The notes beneath the pieces were generated by a model. That model saw only the letters and a program-made list of their open reading frames with translations, was not told the origin of the DNA and did not search any database. A DNA stretch of 61,865 bases from Cyclobacteriaceae bacterium. GTDB lineage: Bacteria > Bacteroidota > Bacteroidia > Cytophagales > Cyclobacteriaceae. This document shows positions 19,077-28,473 of this stretch, in pieces. The DNA lies in NCBI GenBank assembly GCA_020436085.1, contig JAGQYM010000022.1, forward strand, positions 1-61,865, given 5' to 3'. Every line of letters begins with the position of its first letter. The first letter of the stretch is position 1. Position numbers and translations under genes: made by a program.

Positions 19077-19300
19077 ACAAAGAATTCAAACTGGAAAAGC
19101 AGCGGGTTCTGTTTGTCCTGTAGGAGGTTGATGGCGATGATTTGTGACGTGTTGTAGGCCTCAATAAAATCGTTTCTGCCTATCCTGGTTTTGCTTCGGC
19201 CGGGCAGGACTTTGTGATATTGCATCCTGCCCGACTTGTTGGCTGTGGCACTGTACATCAGCTTATAATGTACCGGAATAGGGGAGGGGACAAATTTCAT
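19073..19300 (-). CDS. Small orphan protein (75 aa)
   Basis: A 75-residue basic protein, no membrane segment or export signal. It lies 7 bases after the 82-residue gene on the same strand, so the two are almost surely co-transcribed. The C-terminus reads SQIIAINLLQDKQNPLLFQF, which by eye resembles the end of its neighbour (VLLAQYNQEQNKMIYFDF): both have a hydrophobic helix, Gln/Asn residues, then alternating Phe. That could mean a duplicated family, but it is a weak match. I do not recognise either protein. Stop overlaps the end of the pyrophosphohydrolase gene. Confidence 0.6.
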   Translation of the reverse strand: MKFVPSPIPVHYKLMYSATANKSGRMQYHKVLPGRSKTRIGRNDFIEAYNTSQIIAINLLQDKQNPLLFQFEFFV

Positions 19301-19307
19301 AACCTCC

Positions 19308-19556
19308 TCATTTGTAGGTATTTCTAAAGTCGAAGTAAATCATCTTGTTCTGCTCCTGATTGTACTGTGCCAGCAGTACGTAAGCCCATTGAGGCACATA
19401 GTTGAACCTCAATTGGTACTCATCAATCTTGGCACAAAGCTCCTTTACATAGAAGCGGATCTGATCCAGATTGCGACACTTTGAAGGGCTTTCAAAATTC
19501 CGATCAGTAAACTTTCTCAGATCATTCTCGATTTTCTTCAATTCAAACTGACTCAT
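19308..19556 (-). CDS. Small orphan protein (82 aa)
   Basis: An 82-residue protein, mostly helical at the N-terminus (MSQFELKKIENDLRKF), then RFNYVPQWAYVLLAQYNQEQ and an aromatic end. No recognised domain. First of a two-gene unit, with a very AT-rich stretch (19557-19620) in front that probably holds its promoter. The pair sits between a housekeeping-type gene and a membrane protein with no mobile genes nearby. Function unknown; a regulatory, antitoxin or T6-like role would be guesswork. Confidence 0.6.
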   Translation of the reverse strand: MSQFELKKIENDLRKFTDRNFESPSKCRNLDQIRFYVKELCAKIDEYQLRFNYVPQWAYVLLAQYNQEQNKMIYFDFRNTYK

Positions 19557-19941
19557 ATTTTGTGTATTAATGCACTAATATAATTTATAATTTACACTAT
19601 AAGCAAATAATAATGTGTAATAATGCACAAGTTTGAAACAAATCATCCTTTCAGGGCTTATTTGGCCTTTTTTCCTCCACAAAATTTTTGATAAGTGAGT
19701 TGGAAAGTGAGCTACTCCAGCGAGTTCTTGGTCACCCAGTAACGGTAGCCGACAATGAGTTTGCCAATCGTACTAAGTCTCGTAAAATCCCGTTGACTGT
19801 ATCGAGGAAGGATCACTTTGTTAAGCTTAGCAAGCACTACAAATACGAATCGCCTCATATGGGGTAATTGATTTTTTGCGTAAACAAGTTATAGAGAATA
19901 ATCATTACCTTTAAAAACAGAACTAGCTACTAAGAAAATCT
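19557..19941. other. 385-base gap: AT-rich promoter region and possible short ORF
   Basis: The first 60 bases are extremely AT-rich and probably hold the promoter of the minus-strand small gene pair. From 19650 base composition rises and a plus-strand frame is open (see the ORF at 19688). The last 60 bases before 19942 show no recognisable promoter box. Confidence 0.5.
19688..19867 (+). CDS. Possible short ORF or gene remnant (59 aa)
   Basis: The frame is open from a stop near 19632 and reads through to TAA at 19867, about 78 codons. The only usable start is TTG 19688, giving a 59-residue protein with natural-looking composition (ELLQRVLGHPVTVADNEF, then a basic half). It has no ATG or GTG. 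It could be a real short gene, a decayed remnant, or chance. I do not recognise it. Confidence 0.3.
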   Translation: MISELESELLQRVLGHPVTVADNEFANRTKSRKIPLTVSRKDHFVKLSKHYKYESPHMG

Positions 19942-20841
19942 ATGCAAGAAGCACCTTCCAGCCCCTTTTTGGACGCCTGGCATGACTCGATGATTGTGTT
20001 GTCAATCGTGATGTTCGCAGCCGGAATTATTGTATACCTCGTGTACAAAATGCGGGTTTCCCTGATCAAGGATTTCAAGGAAAAGCACGATTTCATCAAT
20101 GCCAATGAGATCAAATGGTACAAAGTGGTATTCTATATTTTTGGACTGGGCGTGGCAATGCTTATTAACCTCTATGGTGCGGGCAAAGTGACAGATATGG
20201 GAGTATGGTTTTTCGTCAGGATTTTTATGTCTCTGGCGGGCGCCACGCTTATCGGGTATGTTGGGTCATTGGTGCTTGAGTACTATTATCCCACCAAACT
20301 CAACCGAAAGCTAAAGCGATGGAGATATACGCCACGCACTAACCCTAAGACAGGCAACAAGATGCGACTGCTTACCGAAGCGGAAGAAGATGTTCACCTG
20401 AACGAGGGTATGCAGGCGGAGGAGAATATCTTTTCAATCGACTATGACGTTTGGATCGATGAGAAATCGGGGGAGATAAAGATTGAAAAATATGATGGTC
20501 ACTTGATCGCGCTTAGATGCGGTAACTGTGGATTTTTTACCATGAAAGTGAGGAAAGAGGAGATCATTGAGCGGTACCCGGATGAGTCTCCGAAAGAGAT
20601 TTTAAAGCACTACCAATGTACTTATTGTAAGAATGTGAGGGCAACGCAATTTCACGTTTCGAAGAAGGAAATGGGCGACTATAAGCTTGAGAAACCTCAC
20701 TTTGTTCGGAATACGAGAGACATTGACCTGGTGAAAATAGAGATCCACTCGAGCCTGAAAGGAAAACAGAATTTTGAGTTCCAGAGTGTGGAACAAGCTC
20801 AAAAATTCCTTGATGAGTTCGATTTCGATAAGGTAGCCTGA
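19942..20841 (+). CDS. Three-helix membrane protein with cytoplasmic zinc ribbon
   Basis: A 299-residue protein. Three membrane segments come first: IVLSIVMFAAGIIVYLVY (about 14-31), KVVFYIFGLGVAMLINL (about 53-69), and FFVRIFMSLAGATLIGYVG (about 85-103). A soluble domain follows. It holds two CxxC pairs, CGNCGF (about 194) and CTYCKN (about 231), spaced as in a zinc ribbon. The domain probably sits in the cytoplasm. Family not recognised; a conserved Bacteroidota membrane protein is likely. It stands alone, 69 bases before the protease gene on the same strand. Function unknown. Confidence 0.75.
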   Translation: MQEAPSSPFLDAWHDSMIVLSIVMFAAGIIVYLVYKMRVSLIKDFKEKHDFINANEIKWYKVVFYIFGLGVAMLINLYGAGKVTDMGVWFFVRIFMSLAGATLIGYVGSLVLEYYYPTKLNRKLKRWRYTPRTNPKTGNKMRLLTEAEEDVHLNEGMQAEENIFSIDYDVWIDEKSGEIKIEKYDGHLIALRCGNCGFFTMKVRKEEIIERYPDESPKEILKHYQCTYCKNVRATQFHVSKKEMGDYKLEKPHFVRNTRDIDLVKIEIHSSLKGKQNFEFQSVEQAQKFLDEFDFDKVA

Positions 20842-20910
20842 CCATTAGTAGAATTTGAGGCATCTGATTTGCATCAGTATGCGTATACTTTCAAAGGTTA
20901 AAGACTGATT

Positions 20911-22947
20911 ATGATTCGTGCGATAATATTGTTTTTTGCGGTTCAGCTTTCAATTCTTGTTCACGCATCCACTTTTGTTTCCGATACCTCTACCCTCCAG
21001 CCGAAAAAGGTTTATGGGAAAGAGGCGAGGGTCATCTCCTACATTTTGGACAACAACCACTACAGAAGGATAAAACTCAATGACTCTTTGTCCTCGGCAA
21101 TCCTTGATAAATACATTGAGGATCTGGACAACAACAGGACTTACTTTTTGGCATCCGATATTAAGGGATTTGATAAGTACCGTTACTCAATTGATGATCT
21201 GACCAGGGAAGAAGATGTGTCTCCGGCCTATGTCATCTACGATGTATTTCAAAAGCGGTACCATGAGAGAATGAGTTATGTGATGGATGACCTTATCCAT
21301 CGCAAGTTTGACTACACCCAAGACGAATATTACGAGACAGATCGTGAGAAGGAGCCGTGGGCAAATTCTATTGACGAGCAAAATGACATTTGGAGAAAAA
21401 TAATAAAGAGCCAAGCGCTTGGACTGAAGTTGGCAGGTAAAAGCGAAACTGAAATCACAGATGCCTTAAAAAGAAGATACGAGCGATTCATCAAGAACAT
21501 CGATCAGTTCAATAGTGAGGACGTCTTCAGTGTGTACATGAATTCAATCACCGAAGCGTATGATCCTCATACCAACTACCTTTCTCCAAAAGCCTCTGAT
21601 CTCTTTAAGCAGAGCATGAGTTTGTCATTGGAAGGTATTGGAGCAAGACTTCAGACAGACAATGACTTTACAAAAGTATTCGAAGTGCTACCTGGCGGAC
21701 CGGCAGAGAAGTCTGGAAAGATTCACGCCAATGATTTGATCACGGCCGTGGGTCAGGGTGACGATGGCGAAATGGTGGATGTAGTAGGATGGAGAGTAGA
21801 TGAGGTGGTGAAGTTGATCAAGGGACCAAAAGGCACAACTGTGCGCCTTCAGATCCTTCCTGCTGAGACGGGCGTGAATGGACCTTCTCAGGAAGTGGTT
21901 TTGGTGAGGGAGAAGATCAAACTGGAAGACCAGGCTGCAAAAAAGAACATCATCAACTATAAGTCTGGAGATAGAAATATGAAGCTTGGTGTGATCTCAC
22001 TTCCGACCTTCTACATGGATTTTGATGCATACCAAAAAGGAGACCCCAACTATAGAAGCACTACTCGTGACGTGAAAAAGTTGATACAGGAACTACAGAC
22101 CGAAGGTGTCGATGGGCTGGTGATGGACCTGCGTAACAACGGTGGTGGCTCATTGGCAGAAGCCATCGACCTGACCGGGTTGTTCATTAAAGATGGGCCG
22201 GTGGTGCAGGTAAAGAATTCAATCAACAAAGTGGAGGTAGGAATGGATGATGACAAGGGTATTCTTTACAACGGACCACTTGTGGTGATGACCAACCGAT
22301 TCAGCGCATCAGCATCTGAAATATTTGCCGGTGCCATTCAGGATTATCACCGGGGAGTAATAGTTGGTGAGTCAACCTATGGTAAAGGTACGGTGCAAAC
22401 TGTTTTGGATTTGGGTCGGTTCATTAATGACAAAGAAGAAGTGGGAGAGTTGAAACTCACCTTCCAGAAATTCTACCGTGTGACTGGTAGCAGCACACAG
22501 AACAAAGGCGTGACACCAGACATAATTTTGCCGTCTGCGCTAAGCAGTGAGCAATATGGTGAAAGCTCAAACCTTAGTGCCTTGCCTTGGGATGTGATCA
22601 AAGGCACTTCATTTCAACGTGCATCGGATGTGAATGATAAAGTCCTTGCGGGATTGAATAGATCTTATCAGGAACGTGCGAAGTATGACCCCAGCTTGAA
22701 GCGATACATTACTGAGACTGAAGAGTTGAAGAAGAACCTTTCTCAAACCAAAATCTCTCTCAATGAATCGATACGCAAAAAGGAGATGGAGGAAGCAGAG
22801 AAGAAGCGTGCATTGAGTAAGAACATGAACACGCGCATCACCAATAGTGATGGATTGCCAGTGGATGAACTTGAGAAACTCAATGACGAATACCTACGCG
22901 AGGGATTGTTGATCCTTTCTGACCTCGTGACCAGCCGGATTGGCTAA
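20911..22947 (+). CDS. C-terminal processing protease (S41, Prc/Tsp-like)
   Basis: A 678-residue exported protease; the first 20 residues form a signal peptide (AIILFFAVQLSILVHAS). A helical N-terminal domain (about 40-225) is followed by a PDZ domain (about 235-335, EGIGARL to LQILP) and the S41 core. The catalytic Ser467 lies in NRFSASASEIFAGA and the general base Lys492 in YGKGTVQ, the same 25-residue spacing as in E. coli Tsp. The C-terminal DUF3340-like helical domain (after 560) is present. It degrades periplasmic proteins from their C-termini. The gene ends overlapping the convergent TraB/GumN-like gene by 4 bases. Confidence 0.96.
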   Translation: MIRAIILFFAVQLSILVHASTFVSDTSTLQPKKVYGKEARVISYILDNNHYRRIKLNDSLSSAILDKYIEDLDNNRTYFLASDIKGFDKYRYSIDDLTREEDVSPAYVIYDVFQKRYHERMSYVMDDLIHRKFDYTQDEYYETDREKEPWANSIDEQNDIWRKIIKSQALGLKLAGKSETEITDALKRRYERFIKNIDQFNSEDVFSVYMNSITEAYDPHTNYLSPKASDLFKQSMSLSLEGIGARLQTDNDFTKVFEVLPGGPAEKSGKIHANDLITAVGQGDDGEMVDVVGWRVDEVVKLIKGPKGTTVRLQILPAETGVNGPSQEVVLVREKIKLEDQAAKKNIINYKSGDRNMKLGVISLPTFYMDFDAYQKGDPNYRSTTRDVKKLIQELQTEGVDGLVMDLRNNGGGSLAEAIDLTGLFIKDGPVVQVKNSINKVEVGMDDDKGILYNGPLVVMTNRFSASASEIFAGAIQDYHRGVIVGESTYGKGTVQTVLDLGRFINDKEEVGELKLTFQKFYRVTGSSTQNKGVTPDIILPSALSSEQYGESSNLSALPWDVIKGTSFQRASDVNDKVLAGLNRSYQERAKYDPSLKRYITETEELKKNLSQTKISLNESIRKKEMEEAEKKRALSKNMNTRITNSDGLPVDELEKLNDEYLREGLLILSDLVTSRIG

Positions 22948-23813
22948 TCAGTTACAGGAATAGGAGTCAGGGTATAACCTTTTTCTTTCAGTAGGGCGAG
23001 TAATCCTTGATCCCCTTCAAGATGAGTGACTCCTACTGCCACGAAAGCCTGACGATCAGCAAACATTCGTTCGAGTTTAGGCAGCCACTCTTGATTTCGC
23101 TTGAAGTAAAACTCTTCAATGAAAGTCTCATTGTTTTCGAAAGGGTGGAGTGAGTACTCGAATACTTTGTCTATATCCCCACGGGTATAGGCTGCCTCCA
23201 GCTTTTTGTATTCACTCTTTTGCATTTCGAAGTTTTCGACACTGTGCATCAAAGCCTTGATTTGTTCTTCAACAGGGAATGCATCGAAGGCCTGTGCTTC
23301 TCGCTCAATGCCTTCCAGGCTATAGGTGTCCAGGTTATAGTCTTTTGCCATTTTGAGCAATTCAATGTCATAAAACTTGACTCCCTCATGCAGTGATAAA
23401 CGCGTCATTGCGATAGAAAGCGCCAAAGGCTTCAGGCTAGCAAACTTTTTTTTGAAGGTTTTGGATGGAACATTGAACTCGGAAGTGAAAAAAGAAACCA
23501 CTTTTTTGTATTGCTCTTGAGACAGCGCGGTAGCCAAGGATTCGCCTTTAGGAAAGTGAAGGGCTTTGTTTAGTTCATGTTGTGCGTGATGGTCAACCTC
23601 ATCTTCGATCGCAAAGATCTTGACGCTCTTCAATTTCTCTGGTATCTCTCTATGAAGTACGTATTCCTTTTCACCAATGAATTTGAGCGAACCCAGCAGG
23701 TAAGATGAATTAGCCAATCCATTTCCGCTAACTTCCCAAAGGATAGAATTTTGGGCGATAGCCGAGCTCAAAGTAAGTACAAGGGCGATTAATCCGAGTT
23801 GAATTTTTTTCAT
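22944..23813 (-). CDS. TraB/GumN-like protein with altered first metal motif
   Basis: A 289-residue protein with a signal peptide (IQLGLIALVLTLSSAIAQ) and the overall layout of the TraB/GumN family. The second GxxH motif is intact in VAVGVTHLEGD near the C-terminus, and GYTLTPI closes the family fold. The first motif, usually GTIH, reads GSLK (about residue 41-44), so a metal-binding histidine seems to be missing. The protein may therefore be inactive or use another ligand. Related Tiki-type proteins are metalloproteases; bacterial roles are unclear. It stands alone facing the S41 protease gene. Confidence 0.85.
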   Translation of the reverse strand: MKKIQLGLIALVLTLSSAIAQNSILWEVSGNGLANSSYLLGSLKFIGEKEYVLHREIPEKLKSVKIFAIEDEVDHHAQHELNKALHFPKGESLATALSQEQYKKVVSFFTSEFNVPSKTFKKKFASLKPLALSIAMTRLSLHEGVKFYDIELLKMAKDYNLDTYSLEGIEREAQAFDAFPVEEQIKALMHSVENFEMQKSEYKKLEAAYTRGDIDKVFEYSLHPFENNETFIEEFYFKRNQEWLPKLERMFADRQAFVAVGVTHLEGDQGLLALLKEKGYTLTPIPVTD

Positions 23814-24002
23814 TGTAGTGGTCTACGTTTACAGACAACAAATAAAACTTAAAATGATGAAAAAGTGAAGCGGACTGAGGGCTCGCCAGACAAACTTAAT
23901 TATCCATGTGATGTTCTTCAAAAACTTAATTTTTAACTATTTTAAGCGTTAATTCGTACTTCATTGGAACGCCCAAGGACGACAAAATTGGAGATAGCTT
24001 AG

Positions 24003-27000
24003 ATGAGCGAGGAACTGTTAAAAGCGATCATTCAGCTATTTGCCATTGTGGCGAAAGAGCGCATCACCGAGGATGAGCGCGCCAACATCAAAGAATTTCT
24101 AAGCCTTCACCTGAACCAGGAGCTCACCCGCCATTACATGGCGTTGTTTGATGACTTCTGCAAGACTGCCAACCGTACTGCAGCTGAAACACAGGTGATG
24201 GATGAGGATACTCAGCAATTTGTTGACGACTGGTCACAAATCATGCAGATATCCAAAAAAGTGAACCAGGCGCTCACCATGCAGCAAAAGGCTGTGCTCG
24301 TCATTAAGATCATTGAGTTGGTTTATGCAGATGGAAGTATTTCAGAGCGGCAGGAAAATCTCATCTTCTATATTGGTGAAGCGCTGAAGATCCCTCAAAA
24401 AGACCTTCGGGCAATGCGCTTATTCATTGTCGGGCAGGACATTGAAGAGTTGGCTTCCAAAAACATTCTTATTATAGATGAAGGATCCGATGACTTCAAA
24501 TACCCTGGTCCGCGGATCACTGAAAAGAAACTTACAGGCCTCATTGCCATACTCCGACTTCAGGATATGGAGACCTACTTTATCAAGTATCTCGGTATAT
24601 CTACCCTTTACCTGAATAGTGTTCCTCTAAAGAGCCGGAAGATTGATGTCTTTCCTACAGGTAGTACTATTCGTGGAAACAAGATTGACACCATCTACTA
24701 TAGCGATGTGGTGGGTAAGTTCCTAGTGGGTGAAGTGGAGAACGAGGTCAGTTTTGTAGCTGAACATATTTTTTATCATTTCAAGAGTGGACGAGCAGGA
24801 CTGCAGAATGTGACGATCTCTGAGAAAGGGGGCAAGCTGGTAGGTATCATGGGTGCTAGTGGCTCCGGTAAGTCTACATTGTTGAATGTTCTCAATGGAT
24901 CTGAAAAGCCTTCCAGCGGACGAGTGCTCATTAACGGAATAGATGTTCACGAGGAGCCCAAGAAAATAAGAGGTGTAGTTGGGTACATTCCACAGGATGA
25001 CTTGCTGATGGAAGACCTTACTGTTTATGAAAACCTTTTCTACGCGGCACGTCTTTGCTTTGGAAATTATTCTGACAAGGAAATTGACGAGGTAGTTGAG
25101 CGTGTGTTGTTGTCACTAGGGCTATCTGAAACTCGGGATCTCAAAGTAGGTAGCCCATTGCAAAAGACAATCAGCGGTGGTCAGCGGAAGCGACTTAACA
25201 TTGGATTGGAGTTGCTTCGTGAGCCGACTATACTTTTTGTTGACGAACCTACATCCGGGCTGTCATCCAGGGATTCTGAAAACATCATGGACTTGCTGAA
25301 GGAATTGTCTCTTCGGGGCAAGATGATCTTTGTCGTTATCCACCAGCCATCATCTGATATCTTCAAGATGTTTGACACGCTGATCATTCTGGATGTTGGA
25401 GGATTTCAGATTTACTATGGCAATCCAGTAGAGTCGATGGCCTATTTCCAGGAGATTGTAAATGCAGCCAACAAAACACCAGGAGCCTGTCCAGAATGCG
25501 GTAACATTAATCCGGAAAAGATATTCAGCATCATTGAAACCCGAGTGGTGAATGAGTTCGGTCGGTTTACGCATACACGAAAGATTTCGCCCGGGCAGTG
25601 GTATCAATATTTTAAACAGAAGATCAAGATTCCGAAGATCACAGCCTCCGCTGACGCGATTCCAACATCACTTCATTTGCCCAATTGGTTTAAGCAGGTG
25701 GCAGTTTTTGTAAAACGAGACGTGTTGTCGAAGGTATCGAACAAGCAGTATCTCACGATCAACTTTTTGATTACACCCGTACTTGCATTGTTCATCTCCT
25801 ACTTTGTGAAATACTACGATGCAGTGGGAGTGGAGAACCCGCACTATACCTTCTTTCATAACAACAACATTCCGGTCTACTTTTTTATGAGTGTGGTAGT
25901 GGCCTTGTTCGTTGGATTGATAGTGAGCGCGGAGGAGATATTTCACGATAGAAAGATTCTCAAACGTGAGCGATATCTTCACTTGAGTAAGAGTGGCTAT
26001 CTCATTTCCAAAGTATTTATCCTTTTTACACTCTCAGGCATCCAAACACTCTCTTTCATTCTGGTGGGTAACTGGATATTAGAGATTCCGATCACCGAGA
26101 TGCGTTATTGGGCGATCCTGTTTTCATGCAGTTGCTTTGCAAATATCCTGGGCTTGAATATTTCATCGGCTTTTGATTCGGCAGTTACGATATACATTCT
26201 TATTCCTATTCTCATTATCCCGCAGTTGTTACTCAGTGGTGTGGTGATCAGTTTTGATAAGTTCAATCCGAAGGTGGGCACTCCTAATGGTATACCATGG
26301 CTTGGTGAGATCATGACTTCGCGTTGGGCTTTTGAAGCCTACATGGTGACACAGTTTAAGGACAATCCTTTTGAAAAGATGTTTTATGATCTTGATAAAA
26401 AGGAGGCGATGGCCGAGTACAAGAGAGTGTACTACCTGCCAAGTCTGGAGTCTAAACTTGCTTTTGTACTCAATCACCGGAATCAATGGCGTGACCGTAG
26501 TGACAGAAACCCGGTGAAGCCGACCCTTGAGATGCTTCACAAAGAACTTGGCTATGAACGAAGATTGGTAGGTGAGGAGAATTTTCCTGATCTGGATAAC
26601 TTAATAATCGGAAAGTTTGACTCCACTACTTATCAAAACACCCTAAAGTTCATCACCACACTGCGAGCCTATTACCAACTACGAGGAAGCAATGCGCTCA
26701 ATGACCGAGAGACGTTGGTTAGTGGAATGACGGATACGCCAGAGAAACTCACTCAATTCAACGACAGCAGAATGAAGTTTCAGAATGAGTCGGTGACGAG
26801 AATGGTAGAGAACTCGACTGATCCCGTGAGGATATTGGAATGGCAGGGGCAACTTGTGCAAAAAGTGTATCCTATCTACTTTGATGAACATCGACCAAAA
26901 AGCCCATTTGATTTCTCAGCTAACTTCTATACGCCAACAAAGCATTTTCTGGGTAAGAAGTATGACACACTGTATTTCAATATTGGTGTGATCTGGATGT

Positions 27001-27104
27001 TTAGCTTAATACTATATGTTACGCTTTACTTCGATTTGCTGAAGCGAGGAGTACAAAGTATTGAGAATCGAATTAAATACAGAAAACGAGATAAAAACTT
27101 CTAA
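24003..27104 (+). CDS. TerB-like domain fused to ABCG-type ABC transporter
   Basis: A 1033-residue fusion. The N-terminus (1-150) is helical and TerB-like, with ELVYADGSISERQENL at 105-120 matching the metal-binding aDGxi..E pattern. Residues 160-260 look FHA-like (STIRGNKID). The ABC domain has Walker A GASGSGKST (284-292), signature ISGGQ (390-394), and Walker B LFVDEP (411-416). A CPEC pair follows. The C-terminal half has about six membrane helices in the ABCG arrangement, with a long charged loop (about 780-985) before the last helix. One polypeptide thus carries sensor-like domains, ATPase and membrane domain; a homodimer would form the pore. Exporter or a membrane remodeller is likely, substrate unknown. 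A lipoprotein gene follows 4 bases after its stop. Confidence 0.92.
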   Translation: MSEELLKAIIQLFAIVAKERITEDERANIKEFLSLHLNQELTRHYMALFDDFCKTANRTAAETQVMDEDTQQFVDDWSQIMQISKKVNQALTMQQKAVLVIKIIELVYADGSISERQENLIFYIGEALKIPQKDLRAMRLFIVGQDIEELASKNILIIDEGSDDFKYPGPRITEKKLTGLIAILRLQDMETYFIKYLGISTLYLNSVPLKSRKIDVFPTGSTIRGNKIDTIYYSDVVGKFLVGEVENEVSFVAEHIFYHFKSGRAGLQNVTISEKGGKLVGIMGASGSGKSTLLNVLNGSEKPSSGRVLINGIDVHEEPKKIRGVVGYIPQDDLLMEDLTVYENLFYAARLCFGNYSDKEIDEVVERVLLSLGLSETRDLKVGSPLQKTISGGQRKRLNIGLELLREPTILFVDEPTSGLSSRDSENIMDLLKELSLRGKMIFVVIHQPSSDIFKMFDTLIILDVGGFQIYYGNPVESMAYFQEIVNAANKTPGACPECGNINPEKIFSIIETRVVNEFGRFTHTRKISPGQWYQYFKQKIKIPKITASADAIPTSLHLPNWFKQVAVFVKRDVLSKVSNKQYLTINFLITPVLALFISYFVKYYDAVGVENPHYTFFHNNNIPVYFFMSVVVALFVGLIVSAEEIFHDRKILKRERYLHLSKSGYLISKVFILFTLSGIQTLSFILVGNWILEIPITEMRYWAILFSCSCFANILGLNISSAFDSAVTIYILIPILIIPQLLLSGVVISFDKFNPKVGTPNGIPWLGEIMTSRWAFEAYMVTQFKDNPFEKMFYDLDKKEAMAEYKRVYYLPSLESKLAFVLNHRNQWRDRSDRNPVKPTLEMLHKELGYERRLVGEENFPDLDNLIIGKFDSTTYQNTLKFITTLRAYYQLRGSNALNDRETLVSGMTDTPEKLTQFNDSRMKFQNESVTRMVENSTDPVRILEWQGQLVQKVYPIYFDEHRPKSPFDFSANFYTPTKHFLGKKYDTLYFNIGVIWMFSLILYVTLYFDLLKRGVQSIENRIKYRKRDKNF

Positions 27105-27108
27105 CGAT

Positions 27109-27534
27109 ATGAAACACATCAGCTTGTTGTTTGTTGTAGCTATAATGTTCTGGTCGTGTGGCCAGCAATCATCGAATGATAGTCAAGCCGAGCAGGCGCA
27201 GCCGGAGGAATGGATGGGCATGGATGAGTTTCATATGGTAATGGCGGAGAGTTTTCATCCGTATAGAGACTCTGCGAACATCGAGCCAGCAAAGCAATAC
27301 GCAAAAGAGATGTTGGTAGCGGTTGAGGCATGGTCTAACAACCCACTACCTGAAAAAGTAGATAACGATGAGGTACGACAGCTGATGGCTGACCTGACAA
27401 GACAATGTCAACAGTTGCTAGATGCAACGAACTTAGATCTAACTGATTCGATTGGAAGCAAGCTCACTGCTGCGCATGATGTTTTCCACCATCTTCAGGA
27501 AAAGTGGTATCAGAAGGAGGAACATCACCAGTAA
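27109..27534 (+). CDS. Small lipoprotein in the TerB-ABCG operon
   Basis: I start at ATG 27109, not at a frame from 27061 that overlaps the transporter. The 141-residue product has a lipoprotein signal peptide (MKHISLLFVVAIMFWSC, lipidated Cys17), then a Gln/Ser/Glu-rich linker and a helical domain with many Met, Asp and His residues (HMVMAESFHPYRDS, HDVFHHLQEKWYQKEEHHQ). It is most likely an inner- or outer-leaflet periplasmic lipoprotein, perhaps metal binding because of the His/Met content, which is inference. Its position, 4 bases after the ABCG fusion, suggests a partner. Confidence 0.8.
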   Translation: MKHISLLFVVAIMFWSCGQQSSNDSQAEQAQPEEWMGMDEFHMVMAESFHPYRDSANIEPAKQYAKEMLVAVEAWSNNPLPEKVDNDEVRQLMADLTRQCQQLLDATNLDLTDSIGSKLTAAHDVFHHLQEKWYQKEEHHQ

Positions 27535-27537
27535 ACC

Positions 27538-28440
27538 ATGCTGAAAGTTGCATGGAATAAACGTTACGTCCTTTCCTTGCCGCCCAACCATCGGTTTCCG
27601 ATGAGTAAGTACGAGGTGCTACCAGAGCAACTCATCCATGAGGGTACAATCAGCGAGTCGAATCTTTTTAGTCCTGCACCAATTGATGAGAAATGGATAT
27701 TAAAAACCCATGATGCAGAATATTGGAATAGGCTTCAAACGCTTTCATTGTCGCCAAAAGAAATCAGGAGGACTGGGTTTCCGCTGAATCGCGAATTGGT
27801 TGATCGCGAAATCACCATCATGAATGGTACGCGTGAATGTGTTCACTTTGCGATGGAGCACGGTGTGTCGATGAATATTGCGGGAGGCACTCATCATGCT
27901 TTTACTAATAAAGGTGAAGGGTTCTGCTTGCTGAACGACATTGCGATTGCTGCCAATTATCTCTTAAGTGAAGATTTGGCAAAAAAGATTCTGGTTGTAG
28001 ACCTTGATGTGCACCAGGGAAATGGCACTGCTCAAATCTTTCAGCAAGAGTCACGCGTATTTACTTTCAGCATGCACGGAGCCAATAATTATCCAATGAT
28101 AAAAGAGTCATCAGATCTGGATATTGGCTTGCCAGATCATACAGACGACACCTTTTACCTTAAGACGTTACAAAGTAATCTGTCTAATATTCTTGATCAG
28201 TTTCAACCTGACTTCATGTTCTTTCAATCCGGAGTGGATGTGTTGGCTACCGATAAGCTTGGAAGACTTGGATTAACCAAAGAAGGATGTAAAGAACGGG
28301 ATCGAATCGTACTTCAGTCCGCGCAGTCAAACAAGATTCCTTTGGTAGCCAGCATGGGCGGTGGCTACTCACCTGACTTTCGCGACATCATAGAAGCGCA
28401 TGCCAACACATATCGGTTGGCGCAGGAGATATTCTTTTGA
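27538..28440 (+). CDS. Histone-deacetylase-family amidohydrolase
   Basis: A 300-residue zinc hydrolase. His119-His120 in GGTHHAF form the catalytic dyad, with the active-site loop VVDLDVHQGNG (155-163) giving Asp and His zinc ligands, and a later GGGY motif (MGGGYS). Bacterial members deacetylate acetylated amines such as polyamines or acetoin-related compounds. The start is ATG 27538, directly after the lipoprotein stop. The MHS transporter follows 33 bases later, so a small-molecule uptake plus deacetylation pair is possible. Substrate unknown. Confidence 0.92.
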   Translation: MLKVAWNKRYVLSLPPNHRFPMSKYEVLPEQLIHEGTISESNLFSPAPIDEKWILKTHDAEYWNRLQTLSLSPKEIRRTGFPLNRELVDREITIMNGTRECVHFAMEHGVSMNIAGGTHHAFTNKGEGFCLLNDIAIAANYLLSEDLAKKILVVDLDVHQGNGTAQIFQQESRVFTFSMHGANNYPMIKESSDLDIGLPDHTDDTFYLKTLQSNLSNILDQFQPDFMFFQSGVDVLATDKLGRLGLTKEGCKERDRIVLQSAQSNKIPLVASMGGGYSPDFRDIIEAHANTYRLAQEIFF

Positions 28441-28473
28441 TATATTTAGCCATTGCGCACCTAAACCTTTTCC

